Assembly: GCF_026340975.1 (NCBI RefSeq)
Contig: NZ_JAPEOS010000002.1
Span: 142,501 to 206,500 of the forward strand
DNA from: Streptomyces sp. NBC_01214
GTDB lineage: Bacteria; Actinomycetota; Actinomycetes; Streptomycetales; Streptomycetaceae
Direction of reading: 5' to 3'
DNA length: 64,000 nucleotides
Below the pieces are notes generated by a model that was not told the origin of the DNA, did not search any database, and saw only the letters and a program-made list of their open reading frames with translations. Positions 1-9,883 of the stretch are shown here, in pieces; position 1 is the first letter of the stretch, and every line of letters begins with the position of its first letter. The position numbers were made by a program, and so were the translations under genes.

Positions 1-1241
<1,241 letters not shown>

Positions 1242-1314
1242 GTTGCTCGCGTCCACTGTGTTAGTTCTGAAATAACGAACAGCTGTGTCCATGCCAGCGT
1301 TCAAATTTCATAGT

Positions 1315-1434
1315 GTTTCGGTGGTCATAGCGTTAGGGAAACGCCCGGTTACATTTCGAACCCGGAAGCTAAGCCTTTCAGCGCCGATGGTACTGCAGGG
1401 GGGACCCTGTGGGAGAGTAGGACGCCGCCGAACA
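1315..1434 (+). rRNA. 5S ribosomal RNA
   Basis: This is a complete 5S gene about 74 bp after the 23S. It begins GTTTCGGTGGTCATAGCG and ends near GACGCCGCCGAACAAT, with the conserved internal CCGAACCCGG-type loop (here CGAACCCGGAAGCTAAG). The ends are judged from memory of Streptomyces 5S and could be off by one to three bases. It is co-transcribed with the 23S as the last gene of the operon. Confidence 0.96.
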
Positions 1435-1445
1435 ATCATTGTGGG

Positions 1446-1488
1446 AAAGCCCCGCACCAACCCTTTACGGGTTAGGTGCGGGGCTTTT
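1446..1488 (+). terminator. rRNA operon terminator
   Basis: A long GC-rich hairpin follows the 5S directly: AAGCCCCGCACC pairs with GGTGCGGGGCTT, and an inner AACC/GGTT extends the stem around a TTTAC loop. A short T run (TTTTCT) follows. The position fits the intrinsic terminator of the rRNA operon. Confidence 0.85.
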
Positions 1489-1631
1489 CTGCGTTTACGG
1501 GCAGATCGGGCCCGATCGGGCCGGCCGCGCGCCTCCCGCCTGTCGTCCGAATGGCCGCAGCAGTCCGGTGACGCGTCGTCGGCGGCCCGGCGAGACGGGC
1601 CCTACGTCCCTTTAGTTCGTACTGTGGGGGT

Positions 1632-2297
1632 ATGGGCTACGACCTCGTCATCTTCGACAACGACGGCGTGCTGGTGGACAGCGAGCCGCTCGCCAACAGC
1701 ATCCTCGCCGGGTACCTGACCGAGCTGGGGCACCCGACCACCTACGAGGAGTCGGTCCGCGACTACATGGGGAGCGCCGTGCACCGGGTGCACGACCTCG
1801 TCGTCGAGCGGACCGGGCAGCAGCTGCCGGCCGACTTCGACGAGACCCTGCACGCGCGGACCCTCGCCGCGTTCGAGCAGGAGCTGAAGCCCGTCCCCGG
1901 CGTGGAGGAGGTACTGGGCGCGCTGACCGCGCAGGGGGTCGGGTACTGCCTGGCCTCCTCCGGAAGCCACGACCGGATCCGGGTCGGGCACCGGGTGGCC
2001 GGGCTCGACGGGTGGTTCGAGGAGGAGTGGATCTTCAGCGCGCAGGACGTCGGGCAGGGGAAGCCGGCTCCCGACCTGTACCTGCACGCCGCGCGGCAGA
2101 TGGGCGTGGAGCCCTCCCGATGCGTGGTCATCGAGGACAGCCCGCTCGGCATCCAGGCCGCCGTCGCCGCGGGCATGGACGTGTACGGGTTCACGGGCAT
2201 GCTGCCCGCCGACCGGCTCCCCGGAGCCACCGGACACTTCGGTGACATGAAGCAGCTCACCGGACTGCTCGGGCTGGAGGCCGGACTGGGTATGTGA
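1632..2297 (+). CDS. HAD-superfamily phosphatase, beta-phosphoglucomutase-like
   Basis: This 221-residue cytosolic hydrolase has the HAD motifs in order: motif I FDNDGVLVDSE near residues 8-18 with the nucleophile and acid/base Asp pair, motif II around CLASSGSH, motif III Lys in GKPAPD, and motif IV VIEDSPLG. The small cap between motifs I and II is of the phosphoglucomutase/phosphatase (subfamily I) type. Substrate cannot be assigned, but small phosphorylated sugars are usual. It follows the rRNA operon and is probably transcribed alone. No good ribosome-binding site precedes the ATG, so a leaderless message is possible. Confidence 0.85.
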   Translation: MGYDLVIFDNDGVLVDSEPLANSILAGYLTELGHPTTYEESVRDYMGSAVHRVHDLVVERTGQQLPADFDETLHARTLAAFEQELKPVPGVEEVLGALTAQGVGYCLASSGSHDRIRVGHRVAGLDGWFEEEWIFSAQDVGQGKPAPDLYLHAARQMGVEPSRCVVIEDSPLGIQAAVAAGMDVYGFTGMLPADRLPGATGHFGDMKQLTGLLGLEAGLGM

Positions 2298-2340
2298 TCT
2301 CTCTACCCACGGGTAGCCCGTGGCCCTACGCTGACCCGCC

Positions 2341-3573
2341 ATGACGGATGATGTGCGGCTGCGGCGCGGCCGCGGCGCTCTGGGGCTCAGTTTCTTCGTG
2401 CAAGGCGTCGCCTTCGCGCTGCTCGTGACGCGCATCCCGGCCATCCAGGACCGGTACGGGATATCCGACGGCCTGCTGCCCGCCTTCCTCGCCGCCGTGC
2501 CGGTCCTCGCGGGGGCGTCGAGCGTGGCCACCGAGCACCTGGTGAAACGGGTGCCGCCCAGCGTCGTACTGCGGTGGGCGCAGCCGCTGGTGTTGCTGTC
2601 CCTGCTGGGCGTCGGAGCCGGCGGCCAGATGTGGCACGTGGCGGTGGCGCTGGGGGCGTTCGGGCTGTCGGTGGGTGCGCTGGACGCCTCGATGAACATG
2701 CTCGGGGTCAGCCTGCAGCGCGCGTACGGGCGCAGCATCATGCTGGGCTTCCACGCCGCGTACAGCCTCGGCGGGATCCTGGGAGCCTCGGCCGCGTGGG
2801 CGGGGGCGCACTGGGAGCTGAACCTCTTCGTCAGCTATCTGCCGGCCGTGGTCGTGCTGTTGCCGCTGGCGCTGCTGGGGAGCCGGCGCTACGTCGACGG
2901 GACGGGGCCGGAGCGGACGGAGGAGACCGGCGGGAAGGGAACGGGGGCCGGCGGGTTCAAGCTGCTGCTGCCGCTCTGCCTGGTGATGGCGTGCGCGTAC
3001 ATCGGGGACTCCACGGTGGCGAACTGGAGTGCCAAGTACCTCCAGGACGTGCTCGGGAGCTCGGAGCAGATGGCGACCGTCCCCTACAACGTGTACATGG
3101 TGACCACCCTCGTGGGGCGGGCCGTCGGGGACCTGGGCGTGCGGCGCTTCGGGGCGGCGGCCGTGGTGCGGGCCGGGACGCTGGTGGCGGCCGCAGGGTT
3201 CGCCGTGGTGGCGGCGGCGCCGGGAGCGTGGGTGGGGATGCTCGGCTTCACGCTGCTGGGGATCGGGCTGTGCGTGATCGTGCCGCAGACCTTCGCCGCC
3301 GCGGGACGCTTGTTCCCGGGGGCGTCCGACACGGCCGTCGCGCGGCTCAACATCTTCAACTACGTCGGCTTCCTGATCGGGTCCCCGCTCGTGGGGGCGA
3401 TCGGCGACGCCTGGAGCTACCGGGGCGCGATGCTGGTGCCGATGGCGCTGGTCCTGGTGACGCTCTTCCAAGCCCGCTCGTTCGGCTCCGAGGGCGCCCG
3501 ATACGGTGTGCGGCATGAGCGGCGAGCCGGTGACCGGGCTGTTGATGTGGGACGAGGCGGTAACGAGGTATGA
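2341..3573 (+). CDS. MFS transporter
   Basis: A 410-residue integral membrane protein with about 12 hydrophobic segments in two halves, split by a charged loop near residues 185-205. The N-terminal half resembles the fucose/YbjJ-like MFS branch (GVGAGGQMWHVAVALGAFG; ALDASMNMLGV), so it is an exporter or sugar transporter of unknown substrate. A short inverted repeat CCACGGG-tag-CCCGTGG (2307-2323) and a possible -10 TACGCT sit just before the ATG, which suggests a leaderless, regulated start. Its 3' end overlaps the next gene by about 59 bp, so the true C-terminus runs into that gene's start. Confidence 0.85.
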   Translation: MTDDVRLRRGRGALGLSFFVQGVAFALLVTRIPAIQDRYGISDGLLPAFLAAVPVLAGASSVATEHLVKRVPPSVVLRWAQPLVLLSLLGVGAGGQMWHVAVALGAFGLSVGALDASMNMLGVSLQRAYGRSIMLGFHAAYSLGGILGASAAWAGAHWELNLFVSYLPAVVVLLPLALLGSRRYVDGTGPERTEETGGKGTGAGGFKLLLPLCLVMACAYIGDSTVANWSAKYLQDVLGSSEQMATVPYNVYMVTTLVGRAVGDLGVRRFGAAAVVRAGTLVAAAGFAVVAAAPGAWVGMLGFTLLGIGLCVIVPQTFAAAGRLFPGASDTAVARLNIFNYVGFLIGSPLVGAIGDAWSYRGAMLVPMALVLVTLFQARSFGSEGARYGVRHERRAGDRAVDVGRGGNEV

Positions 3574-4693
3574 CTTCGGACCGAGCCATCCGATGGACCC
3601 GGTGCGCCTGGCGCTGACCATGGGCCTGGTGCGCGCCTTCGGGCTGGACCGGGCGATGGAGGTACGGGCGGCGCCGGCGGCCGGGGATTCGACGCTGCGG
3701 CTGGTCCATCGGGAGGACTACGTCGCCGCGGTGCGCGAGGTGTCCGCCGACCCGGGGGTCGCGGACGGTTCGTACGGGCTGGGGACCCTGGACGATCCGG
3801 CCTTCCACGGGATGCACGAGGCTTCCGCGCTGATCGCCGGGCAGTCCGTGGCGGGCGCGGAGGCGCTGTGGCACGGCGAGGCCGAGCACGCCGTGAACTT
3901 CGCCGGCGGGCTGCACCACGCGATGCCGGGCGGGGCGGCCGGTTTCTGCGTCTACAACGACGCTTCGCTGGCGGTGGCGCGGCTGCTGGAGCTGGGGGCC
4001 GAGCGGGTCGCCTACGTGGACGTGGACGTGCACCACGGGGACGGCGTGCAGGCGGCCTTCTGGGACGACCCGCGGGTGCTGACCATCTCGATGCACGAGC
4101 ATCCGCGGACGCTGTTCCCGCAGACGGGCTGGCCCGAGGAGACCGGCGGCCCAGGCGCGGAGGGGTCGGCGGTGAACATCGCGCTGCCCGCCGGGACCGG
4201 GGACGCGGGCTGGCTGCGGGCCTTCCACGCGGTCGTGCCGGAGCTGCTGGCGGACTTCCGGCCGCAGGTGCTGGTGACCCAGCACGGGGCCGATACGCAC
4301 TTCGAGGACCCCCTCGCCCACCTGGCGGTCTCGCTGGACGCCCAGCGGGCCGTCCAGGAGGCCTGTCACCGGCTCGCGCACGAGTACGCGGACGGGCGGT
4401 GGCTGGCGCTGGGCGGGGGCGGGTACGCGGTGGTGGACGTCGTCCCGCGGTCGTGGACGCATCTGGTGGGGATCGCCGCGCACCGGCCGGTGGATCCCGA
4501 GACGGCGGTGCCCGCGTCGTGGCGGGACGAGGTGTACGCGCGGACGCGGCAGTTGGCGCCGGCCCGGATGACGGACGGGCGGCCCGCGTCGTGGCCGGAT
4601 TGGGACGCGGGCTACGACCCGGCGGACCGGACGGACCAGGCCGTTCTGGCGACGCGGCGGGCGGTGTTCCCGCTGCGCGGCATGCTGACCTGA
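3515..4693 (+). CDS. acuC: AcuC-like histone deacetylase family protein
   Basis: A zinc-dependent deacetylase of the arginase/HDAC fold, about 392 residues. The characteristic chain is visible: GGLHHAMPGGAAGFCVYND, DVDVHHGDGVQ (metal-binding Asp/His), a STMHE-like ISMHEHP, and QHGADTHFEDPLAH. In the family AcuC deacetylates acetyl-CoA synthetase or other acetyl-lysine proteins, and some members act on acetylated polyamines. Start options are GTG 3506, ATG 3515 and later codons. ATG 3515 is a compromise because no strong Shine-Dalgarno decides it. It overlaps the upstream MFS gene and may be translationally coupled to it. Confidence 0.85.
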   Translation: MSGEPVTGLLMWDEAVTRYDFGPSHPMDPVRLALTMGLVRAFGLDRAMEVRAAPAAGDSTLRLVHREDYVAAVREVSADPGVADGSYGLGTLDDPAFHGMHEASALIAGQSVAGAEALWHGEAEHAVNFAGGLHHAMPGGAAGFCVYNDASLAVARLLELGAERVAYVDVDVHHGDGVQAAFWDDPRVLTISMHEHPRTLFPQTGWPEETGGPGAEGSAVNIALPAGTGDAGWLRAFHAVVPELLADFRPQVLVTQHGADTHFEDPLAHLAVSLDAQRAVQEACHRLAHEYADGRWLALGGGGYAVVDVVPRSWTHLVGIAAHRPVDPETAVPASWRDEVYARTRQLAPARMTDGRPASWPDWDAGYDPADRTDQAVLATRRAVFPLRGMLT

Positions 4694-4786
4694 GCGTGCG
4701 GTCGGAGTTGCCGCATCGTTACGCCAACTGTGGGGCTGTTCGGTGGAATTGGGGATCCGCCAGATGGGTTGGGGCAGCATCGGAGG

Positions 4787-5617
4787 GTGTTGAGCACCGG
4801 CGCGCTGCGTGCGCATCTGCTGGCCGCCCGGTTGGCCGGGCCCGTTGCCACGTCCCGGGAGGAGAGCCTGCGCAGTTACCGGCTGTTCGCGGCGCGGGAT
4901 CCGCGGGTGATGCTGGGGCTGGATCCGGAGTGGGCGTGGGGCGAGGGTGATCTGCTGAGGCTGATGGCGGACAAGTGCGGGGTCTCGGCGGATCCGGCGC
5001 ACGTCAGCGGGCCGGACGTGATCGATCCGGAGCTGACGGTGGCCGCACTGGAGGCGTTCGCGGGGCGGCTGTGCGAGGCGGCGAGGGTGCGGTCGCCGGT
5101 GTTGTTCGGGACGGGCCATCCGCATCGACTCCTGGGTTTCTACGCCGGTTTGGCGGAGGCGTTGTCGGCGGCGGGATGTGTTGTCCTCACCCCGGCGCAG
5201 GGGGTCAGGGTCGACATGACGACGCGGTTCGGCGTACGCACGCACAGCATCGAATACGTACGGGGGGTCGCACTGGTGCGGGAACCCGGCGTGCGGGTGC
5301 CGGGGAGTGCGACCGGCGTGCACACCCATTCGCCGCTGCCGGTTCGGGTGGCGCTGGGGGCCCTCGCGGAGGCCGGCGGGCCGCTGCCGGAGCTGGTGGT
5401 GGGGGACCACGGGTGGGTCTGCGGTGCAGGTCAGCTCGGTGTGGAGGCCATCGGGTTGGCGGATACGGATGATCCCGCGCTGTTCGTCGGGGAGGCCGAG
5501 GGGCGGGTCTCGGTGGCCGTTCCACTTGATGACGCGGTGCGAGCGGACTACTACCGACCGCTCGCGCGGTACGTGCTCGGCCGCGCGAGTCTGACGGGGC
5601 GGCAGGAGTGGCCGTAG
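4787..5617 (+). CDS. Conserved phosphatase-like protein
   Basis: A roughly 276-residue protein conserved among streptomycetes and often annotated as a phosphatase. Visible features are a DPxVMLGLDP segment, a long stretch ending GTGHPHRLLGFY, a VVGDHGWVCGAGQLG glycine-rich region, and DTDDPALFVGEAEGRVSVAVPLDD near the C-terminus. No textbook catalytic motif is evident, so the function is unproven. The GTG at 4787 is chosen because the conserved part begins right after it (LSTGALRAHLLAARLAG). The frame stays open upstream to 4730. Confidence 0.7.
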   Translation: MLSTGALRAHLLAARLAGPVATSREESLRSYRLFAARDPRVMLGLDPEWAWGEGDLLRLMADKCGVSADPAHVSGPDVIDPELTVAALEAFAGRLCEAARVRSPVLFGTGHPHRLLGFYAGLAEALSAAGCVVLTPAQGVRVDMTTRFGVRTHSIEYVRGVALVREPGVRVPGSATGVHTHSPLPVRVALGALAEAGGPLPELVVGDHGWVCGAGQLGVEAIGLADTDDPALFVGEAEGRVSVAVPLDDAVRADYYRPLARYVLGRASLTGRQEWP

Positions 5618-5698
5618 CTCCTCTTCCCCACTCGTATCACGCGCCCCTACTCTGGGGAGTGAGCGTGCGACGACGAGGAGTAACCGGAGGGGAAGCCG

Positions 5699-5941
5699 GT
5701 GCCCGTCATGCGCGGAAGGTCAAGGTGTGTCATGGCTGCTGGCGAGAGGCCTCTTAGTGAGGTTCAGTTCCTGACCGTGGCGGAGGTCGCCTCGGTGATG
5801 CGAGTGTCGAAGATGACCGTGTACCGGCTGGTGCACAACGGTCATCTGCCCGCAATCCGGGTGGGCCGGTCCTTCCGGGTCCCCGAGAATGCGGTCCACG
5901 AGTACCTCCGAGAGTCCTATGTGGGGGTGGAGTCGGCCTGA
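5699..5941 (+). CDS. Excisionase-type (MerR-like) DNA-binding protein
   Basis: A small winged-helix regulator of the excisionase family, with FLTVAEVASVMRVSKMTVYRLVHNGHLPAIRVGRSFRVP as DNA-binding helix-turn-helix plus wing. I recognise it as like the S. coelicolor product near rex/bldN sometimes called BdtA, so it is chromosomal and not a phage excisionase. A strong GGAGG lies about 8 nt before GTG 5699, which is used here. The conserved protein seems to start at ATG 5732 (70 residues), so the extra 11 residues may not be translated. It is close to the bS22 gene. Confidence 0.85.
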   Translation: MPVMRGRSRCVMAAGERPLSEVQFLTVAEVASVMRVSKMTVYRLVHNGHLPAIRVGRSFRVPENAVHEYLRESYVGVESA

Positions 5942-6083
5942 GACTGAGGCTCGGGACGCCCCTGGCTACGACGCGGAAGCGCTCGGATTACAAGCTCAGA
6001 GCTCGGGCGGGTAGGCTAGGCCGACGTAGGTCGTGTGGGCCCAGACGCCCCGCACCAGTGAAGAGAAGTGAGCGAGGGTAGTC

Positions 6084-6182
6084 GTGGGCTCTGTTATCAA
6101 GAAGCGGCGCAAGCGGATGGCTAAGAAGAAGCACCGCAAGCTGCTCAAGCGCACCCGCGTCCAGCGCCGTAACAAGAAGTAA
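6084..6182 (+). CDS. Small ribosomal subunit protein bS22
   Basis: A 32-residue, extremely basic peptide (18 Lys/Arg) beginning MGSVIKKRRKRMAKKKHRK. It matches the AURKAIP1/COX24-domain protein known in actinobacteria as 30S protein bS22, a late-discovered small subunit protein that binds 16S rRNA near the decoding centre. The start is GTG with GAGGGT about 4-9 nt upstream. It has its own strong terminator, so it is a single-gene unit. Size and sequence are nearly the same as the mycobacterial protein. Confidence 0.93.
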   Translation: MGSVIKKRRKRMAKKKHRKLLKRTRVQRRNKK

Positions 6183-6202
6183 ACGGCAGCTGTACGTGTT
6201 CT

Positions 6203-6240
6203 CCGCAGCCCCTCCACCATCCTTGGTGGAGGGGCTGCGG
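6203..6240 (+). terminator. Intrinsic terminator after bS22
   Basis: A perfect 16-bp stem, CCGCAGCCCCTCCACC / GGTGGAGGGGCTGCGG, with a six-base loop (ATCCTT), begins 20 bp after the bS22 stop codon. Confidence 0.85.
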
Positions 6241-6277
6241 TGCAGCCGGGGGACTTCTCGAGGGAGGCGCTGAGCTC

Positions 6278-7363
6278 GTGGGGAAGGTCGTACTCGTCAC
6301 CGGGGCTGCCCGGCAGTTGGGCGGCCGCTTCGTGCGCCGGATCCAGCGCGATCCGGACGTCGAGCGGGTGATCGCGGTGGACGCCGCGACACCGCCGCAC
6401 CGTCTCGGATCGGCGGAGTTCGTCCGTACGGACATCAGACAGTCGGCGATCGCCAGAGTGCTGGCCGAGCACGCCGTGGACACGGTGGTCCATCTGGCGG
6501 TCACCGGAGGCAGTGCGGGAACGGGCGGTGCGCACAGCACCGTCAAGGAAACGAACGTCATCGGCACCATGCAGCTCCTCGGGGCCTGCCAGAAGTCGCC
6601 GACGGTACGACGGCTCGTGGTGAAGTCCAGTACCAGCGTCTACGGCGGCACCCCCCGGGACCCGGCCGTCTTCACCGAGACCACGGAGCCGAAATCCCTG
6701 CCGGCGGGCGGCTTCGCCAAGGACGCCGCCGAGGTCGAGGGCTACGTACGGGGCTTCGCGCGCAGGCGGCCGGACGTCGCCGTGTGCGTCCTGCGGTTCG
6801 CGAACATCTTGGGGCCCTTCGCGGACTCGGCGCTCGCCGAGTACTTCTCGATCCCGGTGATGCCGACCGTGCTGGGGTACGACCCGCGGTTGCAGTTCGT
6901 GCACGAGGACGACGTCCTCGAAGTGCTGCGGCTGGCCGCGGGGGAGCCCAGGCGCGGGACCCTGAACAGCGGGACGTTCAACATTGCGGGTGACGGCGTA
7001 CTGCTGCTGTCGCAGTGCTCGCGGCGGCTCGGGCGGCCCACGCTGCCCCTGCTGCTGCCCGCCTTGAACTGGGTGGGCGCCGCGCTGCGGGTGGTCGGGG
7101 CCAGTGACTTCTCGCCGGAGCAGATAAGGCTGCTCACCCATGGCCGGGTCGTGGAGACCACGCAGATGCGCGAGGTCCTCGGCTTCGAGCCGCTCTACAC
7201 GACCGCCGAGACCTTCGCGGACTTCGCGCGGAGCCGGGGGACCGGGCTGCTGCCGCCGGAGCGGGTCGGACGGGCCGTGGACCGGGTGGCGGCCATGCTG
7301 GACGCAGGGGGGCTCGACGGGCTCAAGGACGACGCCCACGCGGCTGAAGGAGCGAAGCGATAG
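6278..7363 (+). CDS. NAD-dependent epimerase/dehydratase family protein
   Basis: A 361-residue extended short-chain dehydrogenase. The Rossmann motif at the N-terminus is VTGAARQLGG, an atypical form of GxxGxxG. VVHLAVTGG, the SSTSVYGG region and the FVHEDDVLEVL segment follow as in UDP-sugar epimerases. The usual YxxxK is not clear (AKDAAEVEGYV), so catalysis may differ from classic epimerases. It starts with GTG and abuts the acyltransferase gene with a one-base overlap, so the two form an operon, possibly in envelope lipid or glycolipid metabolism. Confidence 0.82.
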   Translation: MGKVVLVTGAARQLGGRFVRRIQRDPDVERVIAVDAATPPHRLGSAEFVRTDIRQSAIARVLAEHAVDTVVHLAVTGGSAGTGGAHSTVKETNVIGTMQLLGACQKSPTVRRLVVKSSTSVYGGTPRDPAVFTETTEPKSLPAGGFAKDAAEVEGYVRGFARRRPDVAVCVLRFANILGPFADSALAEYFSIPVMPTVLGYDPRLQFVHEDDVLEVLRLAAGEPRRGTLNSGTFNIAGDGVLLLSQCSRRLGRPTLPLLLPALNWVGAALRVVGASDFSPEQIRLLTHGRVVETTQMREVLGFEPLYTTAETFADFARSRGTGLLPPERVGRAVDRVAAMLDAGGLDGLKDDAHAAEGAKR

Positions 7364-8343
7364 TGGCGGACGCCAAGGTCATTCCGTTCGACGAGGACCG
7401 GCCGCGGCGGCGGATCCCCCGCCGTGTGCGGGCGGTGCCCGCTGCCGAACCGGTGGTGGAGCCCCCGGCGGCTCCCGAGCCGGCGCCGGCCGCGGCGCCC
7501 GGCGACAGCTGGGACCGGCGGATCGCCGGCGGGCTGGCGTTCCTGCGGCGGCGGGTCACCGGGGACTACGAGGTCGACGACTTCGGCTACGACAAGGAGC
7601 TGACGGACCAGGTCCTGATGTCCTTGATGCGCCCGCTGTACGACAAGTACTTCCGGGTCGAGGTCAAGGGCATCGAGAACATCCCGGCGGAGGGCGGCGC
7701 GCTGATCGTGGCGAACCACTCCGGGACGCTCCCGCTCGACGGGCTGATGCTCCAGGTCGCCGTGCACGACCACCACCCGGCGGAGCGGCACCTGCGGCTG
7801 CTGGCGGCGGACCTGGTGTTCATGCTGCCCGTGGTCAACGAGCTGGCCCGCAAGGCGGGGCACACCCTGGCGTGCGCGGAGGACGCACAGCGGCTGCTGG
7901 AGGCCGGGGAGCTGGTCGGTGTGATGCCGGAGGGCTTCAAGGGGATAGGGAAGCCGTTCGGGGACCGGTACAAGCTGCAGCGGTTCGGGCGCGGCGGCTT
8001 CGTGTCGACGGCGCTGCGGGCGGGGACGCCCATCGTGCCGTGCTCGATCGTGGGGGCGGAGGAGATCTATCCCATGGTCGGCAACGCGAAGACGCTGGCA
8101 CGGCTGCTGGGGGTCCCGTACTTCCCGATCACGCCGACGTTCCCGTGGCTGGGGCCGCTGGGCGCGGTGCCCTTGCCGACGAAGTGGACGATCCAGTTCG
8201 GGGAGCCGATCCCGACGGACGGGTACGCCGCGGAGGCGGCGGAGGACCCGATGCTGATGTTCAACCTGACGGACCAGGTGCGGGAGCAGATCCAGCACAC
8301 GCTCTACAAGCTGCTGGTGCAGCGGCGGTCCGTGTTCTTCTGA
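7363..8343 (+). CDS. Lysophospholipid acyltransferase (PlsC family)
   Basis: A 326-residue glycerolipid acyltransferase. The first 50 residues are Pro/Ala-rich and probably disordered. The PlsC domain follows with catalytic NHSGTLPLDG (the HX4D-type motif), a middle block PEGFKGIGKPFG and a third block around TPIVPCSIVGAEE. Members transfer an acyl chain to lysophosphatidate or related acceptors at the inner face of the membrane. The GTG start overlaps the epimerase stop codon by one base, indicating translational coupling. Confidence 0.88.
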   Translation: MADAKVIPFDEDRPRRRIPRRVRAVPAAEPVVEPPAAPEPAPAAAPGDSWDRRIAGGLAFLRRRVTGDYEVDDFGYDKELTDQVLMSLMRPLYDKYFRVEVKGIENIPAEGGALIVANHSGTLPLDGLMLQVAVHDHHPAERHLRLLAADLVFMLPVVNELARKAGHTLACAEDAQRLLEAGELVGVMPEGFKGIGKPFGDRYKLQRFGRGGFVSTALRAGTPIVPCSIVGAEEIYPMVGNAKTLARLLGVPYFPITPTFPWLGPLGAVPLPTKWTIQFGEPIPTDGYAAEAAEDPMLMFNLTDQVREQIQHTLYKLLVQRRSVFF

Positions 8344-8401
8344 CGCCTTGTCGGCGCAAGGCCGAAGAGCGGAAGGTCGAAGGGCCGAAGGAGCCGAAGG
8401 A

Positions 8402-8433
8402 AAGGGCGGGGCTGCCTCGGCAGCCCCGCCCTT
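8402..8433. terminator. Bidirectional terminator
   Basis: Perfect 15-bp arms AAGGGCGGGGCTGCC / GGCAGCCCCGCCCTT around a TC loop lie between the converging acyltransferase and rsbN genes. Just before it (8357-8401) CCGAAGG-like units are repeated. Confidence 0.85.
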
Positions 8434-8446
8434 CCTGTTGCTCGGC

Positions 8447-9655
8447 TTACTCGGCGTCCTCCGCGCCCAGGCCCAGGCCCGGGAGGAGCCCCGGGAGCAG
8501 GGGCGGGATGGTGATGTCCGGCTTCGGGTTCTCCGGCGTGCCCGAGGGGGGCGGGGCCGACTGTCCCGCGGGCGGGTTGAGCAGGTCGCCCGTGCCGCCC
8601 AGGAGGCCGCCGGCGGGGGGCCGGGAGCTGCCCGAGGGGGACGGCGCCGCCGGGCTGCCGGACGGCGTGCTGCCGGCGGCCGGGGCGGACGGGTGGGTGC
8701 CGCTGGGCGTGCCCGGCTTGGCGGACGAGCCGGGGGTGCCCACGGTGCCGCGGTGCTGCTCCGGGGCCTTGGGGAGCAGGCTCTGTAGCGGCGCCACGTC
8801 TTGGTCTATGGCCTGGAAGACCGACTCCACCTCACCGCCCACGTCCGTGAGCTGCGCCGGGAGCTTTTCGCGGAGCTTGCCCCACGCGTCGCGGTGGGAG
8901 CGGGAGAACGACGACAGCTTCTGGATCGGGCCGAGCGAGCCGTCCCGTTCGTAAGCGGCTTGGAGGAGGCGGTGGCCTTCCTCCGCGTCGTGCTTCACGC
9001 CCGCCAGGGCCCGGCGGATCGCGCCCAGGGACTCGTGGTCCAGGTCGCCGAGCCGGCCCCGCTCCATCAGCCGACGGGCTTCCGACAGGCGGTTCGAGGC
9101 CTGGTCGAGATAGAGCTCGCCCCGGTCCGAGTCGTCGTCGGCCATCCCCAGCTTCAGGTCCTCCATGCCCCGCTTCACGGGGTAGAGGTGGTCACCGGGC
9201 AGGGCGTCGGAACTGGCAGCGGCCACTCCGCTGAAGGCCCCCGCGGCCACACCCACGGTGAGGCCGCCCGCTGCGATGCCCTTGGACCAGCGGGAGCGTG
9301 GCCGCAATTTCCGGAGCGGGGTCGCCCGGTGGGCGCCGCGGCCGGTCCGCTGTTCGGGCACCTGAGGGTCCGCGGCGGCACCGCCCCCGGCCCTCTCCTC
9401 CAGCACCATGGCCTCCATGGCGGCAACGAGCTGAGCTCGTTGCACCACTTTGACCTCGGGGTCCAGCACTGGGCGCGGCATTCTTTCGCCGAGCACGCTC
9501 GCCAGGGCCAACAGCCGGTCGTGGTCGGCAGGTTCGGCAGGTGCCTCGGACTGCTCGGCCGCCGAGTCCGGATCTGGAAGGTCGGATGGGGTCCGATCCT
9601 CCAGGGCCTGGGCGAAGGCGTTCGCCCGCCGGTGCGGGGTCACGTTCGCGATCAC
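8447..9655 (-). CDS. rsbN: RsbN-like anti-sigma factor (DUF5667)
   Basis: A 402-residue membrane protein directly downstream of bldN. Order: cytoplasmic N-terminal region (about 1-125) with a helical segment around ALASVLGERMPRPVLDPE, one transmembrane helix at about 125-148 (GIAAGGLTVGVAAGAFSG), a DUF5667 helical region (to about 280) and a Pro/Ser/Gly-rich tail. In S. venezuelae the gene in this position, rsbN, encodes the specific anti-sigma factor that holds BldN at the membrane. Identity here rests on position, topology and remembered sequence. GTG 9655 is chosen because AGGAGG lies 8 nt upstream. GTG 9664 would overlap that site. Confidence 0.85.
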   Translation of the reverse strand: MIANVTPHRRANAFAQALEDRTPSDLPDPDSAAEQSEAPAEPADHDRLLALASVLGERMPRPVLDPEVKVVQRAQLVAAMEAMVLEERAGGGAAADPQVPEQRTGRGAHRATPLRKLRPRSRWSKGIAAGGLTVGVAAGAFSGVAAASSDALPGDHLYPVKRGMEDLKLGMADDDSDRGELYLDQASNRLSEARRLMERGRLGDLDHESLGAIRRALAGVKHDAEEGHRLLQAAYERDGSLGPIQKLSSFSRSHRDAWGKLREKLPAQLTDVGGEVESVFQAIDQDVAPLQSLLPKAPEQHRGTVGTPGSSAKPGTPSGTHPSAPAAGSTPSGSPAAPSPSGSSRPPAGGLLGGTGDLLNPPAGQSAPPPSGTPENPKPDITIPPLLPGLLPGLGLGAEDAE

Positions 9656-9883
9656 TGGCGGCACCTCCTCTCGTCATGACGATCGACTCCCCAAGGTGTC
9701 CGGAAGGTTGCCTTCCTTGAGCGCATCCACACTTTCGAGTGAGCGGCTTCGGGCAAAGCGTGTCCACAGGGAGCCTGCATTCCGCACAACGAGCGTCGCG
9801 GCACTTGGGTTACGGACGAAGGATGATCTGACCACAGCGTCATCGAGGGGTCACCGAATGTGAGGTTGTCTGGTGTCGGAGGG

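Noticed and set aside
1602..2741. Long minus-strand ORF opposite the HAD and MFS genes
   Set aside because: A high-GC shadow frame of real genes; its sequence has the Arg/Pro/His bias of antisense frames and no domain.
3356..5410. 684-codon minus-strand ORF
   Set aside because: Antisense of acuC and the phosphatase gene; Arg/Pro/His-rich with no motif, and no ribosome-binding site.
5699..5941. Phage excisionase indicating a prophage
   Set aside because: The family name is misleading: this chromosomal regulator lies in conserved Streptomyces housekeeping context, with no phage genes around.
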